From an uncultured Campylobacter sp. (GTDB lineage: Bacteria > Campylobacterota > Campylobacteria > Campylobacterales > Campylobacteraceae), in assembly GCF_905372745.1 (NCBI RefSeq), contig NZ_CAJPQR010000014.1:1-47143 (forward strand): a stretch of DNA of 47,143 nt. Reading direction: 5' to 3'. Positions 25,679 through 35,569 of this stretch are shown in pieces. Every line of letters begins with the position of its first letter. Position 1 is the first letter of the stretch. The translations under genes were made by a program, and so were the position numbers. The notes beneath the pieces are model-generated. The model was not told the DNA's origin and made no database searches. It was given only the letters and a program-made list of their open reading frames with translations.

Positions 25679-28105
25679 TTGCAAATTTACGAATCAAAAA
25701 TGTTCCCTGCGCAGCTACCCGTCATCGTAGAAGACGAGCTGTTTTTGTATCCTTTTATGATCACGCCGCTTTTTTTAAGCGACGAGGAAAATATCGAAGC
25801 GCTAAATTCGGCTCTCGAGTCGCAGAGCCCCATCCTAGTCGTGCCGACGAAGGCGCAAAACGAAGGTGCTAGGAAATTTGACGCCGTATACGATGCGGGC
25901 GTCATAGGCACCGTAATGAGGCGAGTGCCGCTACCAGACGGCAGGGTAAAAATTTTATTTCAAGGTACGAGCAAGGGCCGCATAGTATCAAAAGTAGGCC
26001 AAAAGCCGCTGCGAGCGGTCGTAGACGTGCTACACGAAAAAAGACCCGAAAATACTAAAAGCGACGCGCTACTAACAGTGCTTCGCGAAAAGGTGCGAGA
26101 TCTGGCCGCGCTTAGCCACTTTTTCCCGCCCGATCTTTTAAAAACGATAGAAGAGAGCGCCGAGCCTAGCCGCGTTTGCGATCTGATTTTAAGCTCGCTA
26201 AGACTAAAGAAAAAAACGGCGTACGAGTTTTTTATCGAGGAAAATTTGGAGCAAAAGTTGCTAAAGCTCATCGACTACGTTATCGAGGAGATCGAGGCAA
26301 ATAAACTACAGCGCGAGATAAAAAACAAGGCTCACTCAAAAATAGATAAGGTAAATAAAGAGTACTTTCTAAAAGAGCAGCTAAAGCAGATACAGCAAGA
26401 GCTCGGCTCAGATACCAGCCGCGAGGAGGAGATCGAGGAGTACCGTAAGAAGCTGGAAGCTAAAAAGAAATTTATGGGCGAGGATGCATATAAGGAGATA
26501 AAAAAACAAATCGACAAGCTATCGCGCATACATCCTGATTCTGCCGACGCAAACACGATACAAAGCTATCTGGACTGGGTAATCGAAGTGCCGTTTGAAA
26601 ATACGGCAAATAAAAAACTAAGCGTGCAGGAAGTCGCAAAGCAGCTAAATGCTGATCACTACGGGCTTGAAAGGCCAAAGGATAGGATAGAGGAGTACTT
26701 TGCTCTGCGCGAGCTTTTGCAGCTACGAGGAGTCGCGGGCAAGGTAAATAACGGAGCGATTTTATGCTTTGCGGGGCCTCCGGGCGTCGGTAAAACGAGC
26801 CTGGCAAACTCCATAGCAAGGGCGCTAAAGCGCGAGCTAGTGCGCGTGGCACTGGGCGGTCTTGAGGACGTAAACGAGCTGCGCGGGCACCGCCGCACCT
26901 ACATAGGCGCGATGCCGGGCCGCATCGTGCAGGGTCTGATAGAGGCAAAACAGATGAATCCCGTCATCGTGCTAGACGAGATCGATAAGGTCGGTAGGAG
27001 CTTTCGCGGCGACCCGACGGCGGTGCTACTAGAGATCCTAGACCCTGAGCAAAATAACAAATTTAGGGATTATTATTTAAATTTTAATATCGATCTGAGC
27101 AAGGTTGTTTTTGTCGCGACGGCAAACGACGTCGGCGCCATACCGCCTGCACTGCGCGACAGGATGGAGTTTATCGAGCTTAGCTCATACACTCCGCAGG
27201 AAAAATTTGAGATCGCTAAAAAATATCTAATCCCTCAAGAGCTAAAAAAACACGGCCTAAAGCCCGGCGAAGTGACTCTAGGCAAAGACGTGCTAAGCCT
27301 CATCATCTCAGACTACACGCGAGAAAGCGGGGTGCGAAACCTGCGCCGCCGTTTGGCCGATATCTTTAGAAAGGCGGCAAAAAGGCTGCTAGGGGGCGAG
27401 GCGCAAAAGATAACCGTAACGACTAAAAATTTAAGCGAGTTTTTAGAAAAGAAGGTTTACGAAATCGAGCATGCGGACAAAAAACCGCAAATCGGGCAGG
27501 TAAACGGGCTAGCGTGGACGAGCGTGGGCGGCGACGTGCTAAAGATCGAAGCCATACGCATACAGGGTAAAGGCGGCCTGCAGATAACCGGGTCTTTGGG
27601 CGAGGTGATGAAAGAAAGCGCGTATATTGCATTTAGCCTCGTTAAAGTGCTGATCGACGCTAAAAAGATAAAAGTACCCTCTAAAATCATCCCAAGCCTA
27701 CCGGAAGACGTCAAAGACGGCGTGAAAAAAGAGCTAAGCCCTAGCGAAGTTTATCGCCGATACGATCTGCATATCCACGTGCCCGAGGGTGCTACGCCAA
27801 AAGACGGGCCGAGCGCGGGTATCACGATGGTGACGGCGATCGCCTCGATCCTAACGGATACCAAAGTGCGAAGCGACGTAGCGATGACGGGCGAGATCAC
27901 GCTAAGCGGCCGCGTGCTGCCTATCGGCGGGCTAAAAGAAAAGCTCATCGCCGCGCATAAGGCCGGTATCAAAACCGCTCTGATACCGCGTAAAAACTAT
28001 GAACGCGATCTGGGCGATATCCCGCAAGACGTCAAAAACGATATGCAAATTTTACCCGTGGACGTCATCGAAGACGTGCTAAAAAATGCGTTCGTTGCAA
28101 AATAA
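25679..28105 (+). CDS. lon: ATP-dependent Lon protease
   Basis: Cytoplasmic AAA+ serine protease that degrades misfolded and regulatory proteins. The N-terminal substrate domain (LPVIVEDELFLYPFMITPLF) is followed by coiled coil, then Walker A GPPGVGKTS (366-374), Walker B VIVLDEIDKV, and the protease domain with Ser712 in DGPSAGITM and Lys755 in LKEKLIAAH. These are 43 residues apart, as in E. coli Lon. I take TTG 25679 as start because TAGGAG is six bases upstream; the ATG at 25700 has no ribosome site. The 808 residues are normal. It follows bamD by nine bases. Confidence 0.97.
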   Translation: MQIYESKMFPAQLPVIVEDELFLYPFMITPLFLSDEENIEALNSALESQSPILVVPTKAQNEGARKFDAVYDAGVIGTVMRRVPLPDGRVKILFQGTSKGRIVSKVGQKPLRAVVDVLHEKRPENTKSDALLTVLREKVRDLAALSHFFPPDLLKTIEESAEPSRVCDLILSSLRLKKKTAYEFFIEENLEQKLLKLIDYVIEEIEANKLQREIKNKAHSKIDKVNKEYFLKEQLKQIQQELGSDTSREEEIEEYRKKLEAKKKFMGEDAYKEIKKQIDKLSRIHPDSADANTIQSYLDWVIEVPFENTANKKLSVQEVAKQLNADHYGLERPKDRIEEYFALRELLQLRGVAGKVNNGAILCFAGPPGVGKTSLANSIARALKRELVRVALGGLEDVNELRGHRRTYIGAMPGRIVQGLIEAKQMNPVIVLDEIDKVGRSFRGDPTAVLLEILDPEQNNKFRDYYLNFNIDLSKVVFVATANDVGAIPPALRDRMEFIELSSYTPQEKFEIAKKYLIPQELKKHGLKPGEVTLGKDVLSLIISDYTRESGVRNLRRRLADIFRKAAKRLLGGEAQKITVTTKNLSEFLEKKVYEIEHADKKPQIGQVNGLAWTSVGGDVLKIEAIRIQGKGGLQITGSLGEVMKESAYIAFSLVKVLIDAKKIKVPSKIIPSLPEDVKDGVKKELSPSEVYRRYDLHIHVPEGATPKDGPSAGITMVTAIASILTDTKVRSDVAMTGEITLSGRVLPIGGLKEKLIAAHKAGIKTALIPRKNYERDLGDIPQDVKNDMQILPVDVIEDVLKNAFVAK

Positions 28106-28462
28106 CTTTTGAAATTTTATTAAATTTAGCCTCGCTTGCGGGGCTGAGTTTATTGCCTATATCCAAAAACCGACTTTAAATTTACCGCTATTTTCGGTTC
28201 GCGCAAATAGGCCGAGCCTTGCTGCTAAAATTCGGTAAATTTTAATCAAGCCGGTATTTTTAAGAGGCAAAAGTAAATTTTAGGCATCTTTATGACAAAT
28301 AGCTTAAAATTTTGGTTTAAAGATAAATAAGCGAAAATTTTAGGCCCCTTACGCGTATTTTGGTATTTTCGCGTTTTTGGGCTTTATTTGCTTAATGCGG
28401 CGGCGTAGTTACGATTTGAAGCGCCGAGGGCGGACTAGCCCGCCCGTTTGAGCGGAAGCGGG
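28106..28462. other. Intergenic stretch between convergent lon and cysN
   Basis: No gene. It carries AAATTT hexamers, a GC-rich imperfect hairpin at 28128-28145 just after lon without a T tail, and GC-rich inverted segments (AGCCCGC / GCGGGCT) near 28434-28465 beyond cysN. These are possible terminators for the two convergent genes. Confidence 0.4.
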
Positions 28463-29887
28463 CTAAATTTGTTTGCATCCCCACTCGGGATAAAATTTTC
28501 TAACGTAAGCGTTTAGCTCCCTTTCGGCGTCGCTATACTCGCAGTTTGAAGCGTTTTTGGCGTCAAATTCGCAGTCATGCCCATCGCCTAAAAACTCCGT
28601 TATCATACCCGCGCCAAGCGTCGCGTTGGTATAGCGGTCGATCACGATAAAAGAGCCGCTTTGGCGATTTTGCTCGTATAAATCCGCGCATACGCTCTTA
28701 TCTAGGCTCACGGCGCATTTTGCGATGTCGTTTAGCTCTAAGCGCCGGGCTTTAAGCTTTTCAAAATTATTGACGTCGCGTTTATATAAAATTTCGTCAA
28801 ATTGCGCGTTTATCAAGTTTGAGTTGATTTTGATTAGATATTGCTCGCCGGGCGTTAGCGGCGCTTCGTTCATCCAGACGATATTTGCGTTAAATTTTCG
28901 CGTCACGCGCGGCAAATTTGCAGGTTTTGCTATCATATCGCCGCGGCTAACGTCTACCTCGCGGTCGAGGCAAAGCGTGATAGCTTGGGGCGCAAAGGCC
29001 TGGGACGCGGTTTTAAACGCGTCGTCTTTGCCTTTGACGCCAAGGTCTAGGTTATCGGTCGTTATTATGGATTTTACGCGCGCTTTTTTATTTGACGGTA
29101 GTACGACTACTTCGTCGTTTTCGCGTATTTCGCCGCCCGTTATAGTGCCGCAGTAGCCGCGGAAATTTAGATGCGGGCGATTTACGTACTGCACGGCGAA
29201 TCTAAACTCGTTAGGGCGGTCCGGACTAATGTCTAGCGCGTCTAGCGTCGGCAGTAGCGCGAGTCCTTTATACCACGGCGTATTTTCGCTATTTTTTAAG
29301 ATATTATCGCCGTTTAGCGCGCTAATTGGGATAAAGTCGAATTTTATCCGCTCGCTATGAGGTAAATTTCGGCTCATTTTTAGATAATCGCTCTTAATGG
29401 CCTCAAAAACGTCCTGTCTAAAATCCATCAGATCCATTTTATTTATCGCTACTATAATGTGCCTAATGCCTAGCAAGCTAGCGATAAACGAGTGGCGTTT
29501 GCTCTGCGTTAAAACGCCTTTTCTAGCGTCGATTAAAATGACCGCGACGTCCGCCGTACTCGCGGCAGTCGCCATATTTCTGGTGTATTGCTCGTGGCCG
29601 GGGGTGTCGGCGATGATGTATTTTTTCTTATCGGTGCTAAAAAATCTATACGCCACGTCGATCGTGATGCCTTGTTCGCGCTCGCTGGCTAGTCCGTCTA
29701 CTAAATTTGCGAAATCTATCTCGCCGCGTTCGTTTCTAGCGCCGTTTAGCTGGTCTTCAAAGATGCCCTTGGCGTCGTAAAGCAACCTGCCTATTAGCGT
29801 AGATTTGCCGTCGTCTACGCTACCGCACGTGATAAAGCGCAAAATATCTACGCTCTCGTTTCGTTTTAAAAATTCCCTCAAATCCAT
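28463..29887 (-). CDS. cysN: Sulfate adenylyltransferase subunit 1 (GTPase)
   Basis: GTP-hydrolysing subunit of ATP sulfurylase. It drives the formation of adenosine 5'-phosphosulfate (APS) together with CysD. G-domain motifs are complete: GSVDDGKST (22-30), DTPGHEQY, and NKMD. EF-Tu-like beta-barrels follow in the C-terminal half. At 474 residues it is the usual CysN size with no CysC (APS kinase) fusion at the end. It overlaps cysD by one base, and the minus-strand pair forms the last two genes of the sulfate cluster. No cysC is seen nearby, in line with the APS-type CysH in the same cluster. Confidence 0.96.
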   Translation of the reverse strand: MDLREFLKRNESVDILRFITCGSVDDGKSTLIGRLLYDAKGIFEDQLNGARNERGEIDFANLVDGLASEREQGITIDVAYRFFSTDKKKYIIADTPGHEQYTRNMATAASTADVAVILIDARKGVLTQSKRHSFIASLLGIRHIIVAINKMDLMDFRQDVFEAIKSDYLKMSRNLPHSERIKFDFIPISALNGDNILKNSENTPWYKGLALLPTLDALDISPDRPNEFRFAVQYVNRPHLNFRGYCGTITGGEIRENDEVVVLPSNKKARVKSIITTDNLDLGVKGKDDAFKTASQAFAPQAITLCLDREVDVSRGDMIAKPANLPRVTRKFNANIVWMNEAPLTPGEQYLIKINSNLINAQFDEILYKRDVNNFEKLKARRLELNDIAKCAVSLDKSVCADLYEQNRQSGSFIVIDRYTNATLGAGMITEFLGDGHDCEFDAKNASNCEYSDAERELNAYVRKFYPEWGCKQI

Positions 29888-30789
29888 TAAAAATACCCCT
29901 CTTGTTTTTTTGCTTCCATCGACGAGCCTTCGTCTGAGTCTATGAGCCTACCTTGGCGCTCGCCGCTGTTTGCTACCAAAAGCTCGGCTACGATCTTTTC
30001 TAGCGTATCGGCTGCTGAGCTAATAGCGCCCGTTAGCGGATAGCAACCTAGCGTGCGAAAGCGCACCAGCTCGTCTTTGGCAGAGGCTCTAAGCTGTGCG
30101 GGCATTCGCTCGTCGTCTACTAAAATTTTAGCGCCCTTATACTCCACGACGGGGCGGACTTTGGCAAAATATAGGCTTGGGATCGGGATATTTTCAAGCA
30201 TTATGTACTGCCAAATATCAAGCTCGGTCCAGTTGCTAAGCGGAAATACGCGGATACTTTCATTTTCCTTTATGCGGCCGTTGTAGATATTCCATAGCTC
30301 TGGGCGCTGATTTTTAGGGTCCCAGCGGTGAAATTTATCGCGAAAGGAGTAAATACGCTCTTTTGCGCGGGACTTTTCCTCGTCGCGCCTAGCTCCGCCG
30401 AAAACCGCGTCAAATTTATACGTATCTAGCATCTGTTTTAGCCCCTGAGTTTTCATGATATCCGTGTGCATGGAGCTGCCGTGTATAAAAGGCGAAATGC
30501 CCATCTGCTCGCCTTTTGGATTTACATAGACGATTAGCTTCATACCGCTTTCTTTGGCTCTGCGGTCGCGAAATTCTATCATCTCGCGAAATTTCCACAG
30601 CGTATCGACATGTACCAGCGGCACGGGCGGAACGGCGGGATAAAACGCCTTTTGCAACAAGTGCAGCATCACGGAGCTATCCTTACCGATACTATAAAGC
30701 ATCGCCGGATTTTTAAACTCCGCGACCACTTCGCGCATTATATGTATCGACTGCGCTTCTAGGGCTTGAAGATGGGTTAAATTTTGCAT
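29887..30789 (-). CDS. cysD: Sulfate adenylyltransferase subunit 2
   Basis: Catalytic subunit of ATP sulfurylase that adenylates sulfate. It has an adenine nucleotide alpha-hydrolase fold with the PP-loop AMLYSIGKDSSVML and the GGARRDEEKSRAKERIYSFRD motif of CysD. The 300 residues are near the standard 302. AAGGAGAAAT precedes the ATG. A 430-bp gap separates it from cysH, so cysDN may have its own promoter. Forms a heterodimer with CysN. Confidence 0.96.
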   Translation of the reverse strand: MQNLTHLQALEAQSIHIMREVVAEFKNPAMLYSIGKDSSVMLHLLQKAFYPAVPPVPLVHVDTLWKFREMIEFRDRRAKESGMKLIVYVNPKGEQMGISPFIHGSSMHTDIMKTQGLKQMLDTYKFDAVFGGARRDEEKSRAKERIYSFRDKFHRWDPKNQRPELWNIYNGRIKENESIRVFPLSNWTELDIWQYIMLENIPIPSLYFAKVRPVVEYKGAKILVDDERMPAQLRASAKDELVRFRTLGCYPLTGAISSAADTLEKIVAELLVANSGERQGRLIDSDEGSSMEAKKQEGYF

Positions 30790-31223
30790 ATTTCTCCTTT
30801 TTTCTTAAATTTAACTGCTTTTTAGCGGCGACTTAAAATTCGCCGTTTAAATTTGGGCTTTTTAGCTCGCTCATTCGTCCGTCCGCTTGTTTTTTCGCTA
30901 ACTTCGCTTGCAAATGCCAGCTTCTGCTTTTTGCGCGCTTGCATCGGCGACACAGCTAAATTTAGCGCCGTCAAAACGCGGTCTAGGCGCGTAAAATTTA
31001 AAGCTAAATTTACGAAATTTAGCCGAATTTGACCTCAAATTCGGGCGCAAAAAGCTAAGGCGAAGTATCGCGAGACGGATTTGAAAGTCGTGCAAAAAAT
31101 TTAATCGAGACTAGGTATAAATCCTGTCGCGGATTAAAATTTTCTTCTGCTTGCAGTTGCGAGCAAAGAAAAGCAAAAATCTATTTCAAAAGCGCTTGCA
31201 AGACGAGCCGCCGGCTACAAAAT
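30790..31223. other. Gap between cysH and cysD
   Basis: 430 bp without a convincing gene. A 65-codon frame at 30898-31095 on the minus strand has no ribosome site and rests on AAATTT-rich DNA, and I do not accept it. The stretch may hold the cysDN promoter. Confidence 0.4.
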
Positions 31224-31916
31224 TTAATCTCGCCCTTTTATATGTAGCCCGCACTCTTTATGGTTAGGATCTTCCCACCACCACCTGCCCGCGCGTATGT
31301 CCTCGCCCGGTTTTATCGCGCGGGTACAGGGTTCGCAGCCGATACTGGCGTACCCCTTCGCATAAAGCTCGTTTACGGGCAAATTTAGCTCTCGCGCTAC
31401 GCCCCACATAAACTCGTCGCTAAAATCAAATAGCGGGTTGATTTTTTTTAAATTAAAATTCGCGTCCGTTTCGCACAAGCTAACGCCCGTTCTAGTTACG
31501 CTTTGCGCCGCGCGTATGCCGCTTATCCACGCCTCTTTTTCGTTTAGCGCCTCGCGCAAAGGGATCATTTTTCGTTGGTGGCAACAAAATTTGCGGTTTT
31601 CTACGCTATCTCTCATGCCCCATTGCCCGATCTTTTCGTCCACTCGGGCTAGCGTCTCGCCGCTAATAGCGTATGTTTTTATCTTGATACCAAAAAATTT
31701 CTCTACCTCTTTTTGATACTCTAAACTCTCTTTAAAAAGCTTATACGTATCGAGGGTAAAAATTTCAAGCCTATCTAGATCAAAGCCTGATTTTAGAGCC
31801 ATATCTATCGCGATACAGTCCTCTATCTGGTGCGAAAAGGCCAGCGCGACGCGCCCCTTTATCTCTGCCAAAACCGCCGCTAAACGCGACGTCGCTTCAT
31901 TATATGTAGTAATCAC
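31224..31916 (-). CDS. cysH: Adenylylsulfate (APS) reductase, assimilatory
   Basis: Reduces APS to sulfite with thioredoxin or glutaredoxin. It has the fold of PP-loop reductases (ALAFSHQIEDCIA), and the [4Fe-4S] cysteine pairs C111-C112 (KFCCHQRK) and C194/C197 (GCEPC) mark it as APS-dependent rather than PAPS-dependent. The catalytic cysteine is C222 in KECGLH. The start is GTG 31916 with GGGAG seven bases upstream; it overlaps the cysA end by 17 bases. The 230 residues are normal for this class. The cluster therefore needs no APS kinase. Confidence 0.93.
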   Translation of the reverse strand: MITTYNEATSRLAAVLAEIKGRVALAFSHQIEDCIAIDMALKSGFDLDRLEIFTLDTYKLFKESLEYQKEVEKFFGIKIKTYAISGETLARVDEKIGQWGMRDSVENRKFCCHQRKMIPLREALNEKEAWISGIRAAQSVTRTGVSLCETDANFNLKKINPLFDFSDEFMWGVARELNLPVNELYAKGYASIGCEPCTRAIKPGEDIRAGRWWWEDPNHKECGLHIKGRD

Positions 31917-32949
31917 AAAAACTCCCGTCTTCTTGCGAGTAGCTATGCACGCTAGTAAAATTTAGATATACGAATTTTAAATTTTTCTCTTTTATGTCTT
32001 TAAATTTCGCACTCGTGATATCGACTTCGACCATATCCGCACTCTCTTGCATCTTAATATCAAGCCTAATGCGAGAGCCTAAAATTCGGCTATGCACGAT
32101 CTCGCCTTTTTTAGAGCCGGCGCTGTATTCAAAGCCAAGCTCTATCTCGTGAGGCCGCACGAAAAGCAGATCTCCCGCGCTCTCGTCGCTTACTATACCA
32201 TCCGCGCCCACTCTGCCGCGAAAGAGATTTACGTTGCCTAAAAAGCTATACACGAAAGGATTGGCCGGTTTTTCGTAAACGTCTACGGGCGTGCCTACTT
32301 GCTGGATCTCGCCTTTATTCATCACGACTATTTTATCGCTTACTTCTAGCGCTTCTTCTTGATCGTGCGTAACGAACACGCTAGTAATGTGAATCTCGTC
32401 GTGTAGTTTTCTTAGCCACCTGCGCAGATCGGCTCTAACCTTTGCGTCCAGCGCCCCAAACGGCTCGTCTAGCAGCAAAATTTTAGGCTCCACCGCTAGC
32501 GCCCTAGCTAGCGCCACGCGCTGTTTTTGCCCGCCGCTTAGCTCATCGGGAAAGCGCCCCGCTAAGCTTTCTAGCTGGATCATTTTTAGCAGGTGCATGA
32601 CGCGCTGCTTTATCTCGTCTTTGCTAGGGCGCGAGGCTTTTGGACGGACGTTTAGTCCAAACGCTATGTTATCAAACACGCTCATATGCCTAAATAGCGC
32701 GTAGTGTTGAAAAACAAAGCCTATGCCGCGTTCTTTTATGCTTTTGCGGCTGACGTTTTCGCCGAAAAACGAGATTTCGCCGCTACCTGCGTTTTCTAAG
32801 CCCGCGATTATGCGAAGCAGCGTCGTTTTGCCGCTACCGCTAGGTCCTAAAAGCGCGGTTAGCTCGCCTTTGTTTATCTCTAAATTTACGTTTTTAAGCG
32901 CGACGAAATCGCCGAAATTTTTATTTAAATTCGATATTTTTATACCCAT
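31900..32949 (-). CDS. cysA: Sulfate/thiosulfate ABC transporter, ATP-binding protein
   Basis: Cytoplasmic ATPase that powers sulfate import through CysT and CysW. Walker A GPSGSGKTT, the signature LSGGQKQRVALARAL and Walker B ILLLDEPFGALD are all present, and a C-terminal regulatory OB-like region follows (LFVRPHEIEL). The 349 residues are usual. AAAGGAG is six bases before the ATG. It follows cysW at once and overlaps cysH by 17 bases, so all belong to one transcript. Confidence 0.95.
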   Translation of the reverse strand: MGIKISNLNKNFGDFVALKNVNLEINKGELTALLGPSGSGKTTLLRIIAGLENAGSGEISFFGENVSRKSIKERGIGFVFQHYALFRHMSVFDNIAFGLNVRPKASRPSKDEIKQRVMHLLKMIQLESLAGRFPDELSGGQKQRVALARALAVEPKILLLDEPFGALDAKVRADLRRWLRKLHDEIHITSVFVTHDQEEALEVSDKIVVMNKGEIQQVGTPVDVYEKPANPFVYSFLGNVNLFRGRVGADGIVSDESAGDLLFVRPHEIELGFEYSAGSKKGEIVHSRILGSRIRLDIKMQESADMVEVDITSAKFKDIKEKNLKFVYLNFTSVHSYSQEDGSFCDYYI

Positions 32950-33756
32950 TTAGCTCCTTTTGCTAGCTTTTTGAACTAAAAATTTTAGCGCCAGCGTGAC
33001 TACCGAGAGCAGCAGCAGCAAGCTAGCTACGCTAAAAGCCGCTACGTAAAGATAGTCGCTATATAAAATTTCTATATAAAGGGGCATCGTGGTAGTTAGC
33101 CCGATTATCTTGCCGCTTACGACCGCCACGGCGCCGAATTCGCCCATCGCTCTGGCGTTTGTTAGCACTACGCCGTAAAATAGCCCCCATTTTATGTTCG
33201 GCAACGTAACGCTAAAAAACGTGCGAAGTCCGCTAGCACCCAAACTAAACGCCGCCTCTTCCTCGCTATTTCCTTGCTCTTGCATTAACAAAAGCGTCTC
33301 CTTGGCTACAAATGGAAAGGTAACGAATGCGCTAGCTAGTAAAATCCCCGGCAGCGCAAAAATCACGTCGAAATTTAACGCGCTAAAAAATTTTCCCAAA
33401 AAGCCGCTATTTCCAAAAAGCAGCACGAACATTAGCCCCGCAATAACGGGCGAAACGGCAAATGGCATATCTAAAAGCGTAAGTAGCGCCGTCTTGCCGC
33501 GAAACTCGAATTTCGCCGCCGCGTAGGCTATCATAACGCCAAATACGGTATTTATAACCACGCAAAATCCCGCGCAAAGCAGGCTAAGCTTTACCGCGCT
33601 AAGCGCATAGTCGTCGCTAATCGCGCCAAAATAGCCGCTAAGCCCGTCTTTTAGGGCTTCTGATACGATGGTATAAAGCGGAAGCGCGATAAAAACGAAT
33701 AAAAACGCGGCGCTAATTAAAAGCAAAACGGGCTTTAAAATTTTCGGTTCGCTCAT
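32950..33756 (-). CDS. cysW: Sulfate ABC transporter permease CysW
   Basis: Inner-membrane half of the sulfate channel. The 268 residues have about six membrane segments, and the cytoplasmic EAA loop (EEEAAFSLGASGLRTFFSVTLPNIKWGL) docks to CysA. It overlaps cysT by four bases and ends one base before the cysA start. Assigned to CysW rather than CysT by gene order after cysT and by shorter N-terminus. Confidence 0.93.
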   Translation of the reverse strand: MSEPKILKPVLLLISAAFLFVFIALPLYTIVSEALKDGLSGYFGAISDDYALSAVKLSLLCAGFCVVINTVFGVMIAYAAAKFEFRGKTALLTLLDMPFAVSPVIAGLMFVLLFGNSGFLGKFFSALNFDVIFALPGILLASAFVTFPFVAKETLLLMQEQGNSEEEAAFSLGASGLRTFFSVTLPNIKWGLFYGVVLTNARAMGEFGAVAVVSGKIIGLTTTMPLYIEILYSDYLYVAAFSVASLLLLLSVVTLALKFLVQKASKRS

Positions 33757-34580
33757 TTTGCGACCTTTTTTTGTATGAAATTTATCAAAAATAGCGAGGT
33801 AAACGCTACTAAAATCATGAAAAATCCGATTACGGCGGCTTCTTGATAATTAAAACTATCTAGGCGCGAGACGATTAAAACGGGTAAAATTTCGCTTTTA
33901 AATGGGATGTTGCTCGAAATAAAAATGACCGAGCCGTATTCGCCAAGGCCTCTGGCAAAGGCTAGCGCAAAACCCGTTATCAAGGACGGAAGCAGGCTTG
34001 GAAGCATTATTAGCCTAAAAATTTGCCAAAAATTCGCGCCTAAATTTTCGGCCGCTTCAAGCACTTGTTTGTCAAAATCTTTTATAACAGGCTCCGTCGT
34101 TCGCACTACAAACGGCATGCTTACGAATACCAAAACGATTACGACGCAAGTAAAATCCGCCCCTTGCAAATCTATACCGAGCCTTAAAAGCGCAGCGCCC
34201 ATAACGCCGCCGTGCGAGAATAAATACGCCAGGCAAATCCCAGCCACCGCCGTAGGCAGCGCAAAAGGAATATCTATAAGCGAGCTAATAAAGCTCTTGC
34301 CCCAAAATTCGTAACGCGCCAGGCACCACGCGATAATAAAACCGAAAAGCGAATTTATCGCGGCGGCGACGAATGAAGCCATAAATGAAAATTTAAGCGC
34401 CGATAATACGCGAGGATCGCTAATAACGGCTAAAATTTCGCCTATGCCGCCCTTAAAGCTAAAAGCGCCCAGAGCCGCCAGCGGCAGTAAAACCAAAAAG
34501 CAAACGTAGCTAGCGCCAAGACCGAAGCAGATATTAAATCCCGGCAAAATAGAGGGCTTTTTAAGTAAAAATTTTCTCAT
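33753..34580 (-). CDS. cysT: Sulfate ABC transporter permease CysT
   Basis: The second permease subunit (also called CysU). The 275 residues show six membrane segments, with the EAA loop near VLEAAENLGANFWQIFRLIMLPSLLPSLITGFAL split about the conserved glycine. It lies between sbp (four-base overlap) and cysW (four-base overlap), indicating translational coupling and balanced amounts of the two permeases. Confidence 0.93.
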   Translation of the reverse strand: MRKFLLKKPSILPGFNICFGLGASYVCFLVLLPLAALGAFSFKGGIGEILAVISDPRVLSALKFSFMASFVAAAINSLFGFIIAWCLARYEFWGKSFISSLIDIPFALPTAVAGICLAYLFSHGGVMGAALLRLGIDLQGADFTCVVIVLVFVSMPFVVRTTEPVIKDFDKQVLEAAENLGANFWQIFRLIMLPSLLPSLITGFALAFARGLGEYGSVIFISSNIPFKSEILPVLIVSRLDSFNYQEAAVIGFFMILVAFTSLFLINFIQKKVAK

Positions 34581-35569
34581 TTTTTGCCCTTTACTACGAT
34601 CTCGTAAATTTTATCAAACTCGCCCCCGTCGCTAAAATGCCGCTTTTGCGCCGCGTCCCAGCCGCCAAAGCTCTCTATGCTTATTAAATTTATTCGCGGG
34701 AAAATTTTCTCGTATTTTTTAGCGACGTTTTCGTCCGTCGGGCGGAAGAAATTTTTTGCGATAATCTCCTGCGCATCGGGCAAATAAAGGCGCGCCAGAT
34801 ATTCGCGGGCAAGCGGGACGTTGCCGTTTGCGGTGGCGTTTTTGCTTAAAACCGCGACAGGAGGCTGCGCTAGGATGCTAAGGCTCGGGTAAATAATCTC
34901 AAACTCGTCCTCTCCTAGCCTTGCTTTGCTAAGATACGCTTCGTTTTCCCAAGCGATCATCGCATCGCCGATATCGCGGCGTATGAAAGTGTTCGCCGAT
35001 CCGCGAGCGCCTGCGTCTAGTACGGGAGCGTTGGCGTAAAGTTTAACCAAAAACTCTCGAATTTTATCCTCGTCGCCGTCAAATTTAGCCGCGGCGTAGG
35101 CGTATGCGGCTAGGTGGTTATACCTCGCGCCGCCTGATGTTTTGGGATTTGGCGTTACGATTTTTACGTCGTTTCTTACTAGATCGTCCCAGTCTTTTAT
35201 GCCTTTTGGATTGCCTTTTCTAACCAAAAATACGATCGTGGAGTTGTAAGGCGCGGAGTTTAGCGGGAACTCTTCTTGCCACGAAGCGTCCAAAACGCCG
35301 CTTTTTTGCGCGACGGCATTAATGTCGTAAGCAAGAGCTAGCGTCGCGACGTCGGCTTTTAATCCGTCTATTAGCATCCTAGCCTGCGCGCCGCTACCGC
35401 CATGGCTTTGTAAAATTTTAATCTTTTTGCCGCTTTTTTGCTCGTAGTATTTAATAAAAAGCGCGTTATATTCTTTAAAAAGCTCCCGCGTAGCATCGTA
35501 AGAGACGTTTAAAAGCTGTTGCGCGGCGGCAAAATTTATAAGCGCTAAAAAGATTAAAATTTTATTCAA
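34577..35569 (-). CDS. sbp: Periplasmic sulfate-binding protein
   Basis: Binds sulfate in the periplasm and delivers it to CysTW. A signal peptide (MNKILIFLALINFAAA) is followed by LLNVSYDATRELFKEYN, the standard start of mature Sbp/CysP, and by SHGGSGAQARMLIDGL, the ligand loop, and TSGGARYNHLAAYAYA. The 330 residues are usual. It overlaps both the upstream cysG (eight bases) and the downstream cysT (four bases). Whether sulfate or thiosulfate is preferred cannot be read. Confidence 0.93.
   Translation of the reverse strand: MNKILIFLALINFAAAQQLLNVSYDATRELFKEYNALFIKYYEQKSGKKIKILQSHGGSGAQARMLIDGLKADVATLALAYDINAVAQKSGVLDASWQEEFPLNSAPYNSTIVFLVRKGNPKGIKDWDDLVRNDVKIVTPNPKTSGGARYNHLAAYAYAAAKFDGDEDKIREFLVKLYANAPVLDAGARGSANTFIRRDIGDAMIAWENEAYLSKARLGEDEFEIIYPSLSILAQPPVAVLSKNATANGNVPLAREYLARLYLPDAQEIIAKNFFRPTDENVAKKYEKIFPRINLISIESFGGWDAAQKRHFSDGGEFDKIYEIVVKGKK

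Noticed and set aside
30898..31095. 65-codon minus-strand frame between cysH and cysD
   Set aside because: No ribosome site, sequence driven by repeated AAATTT (Lys/Phe/Asn runs), no domain.
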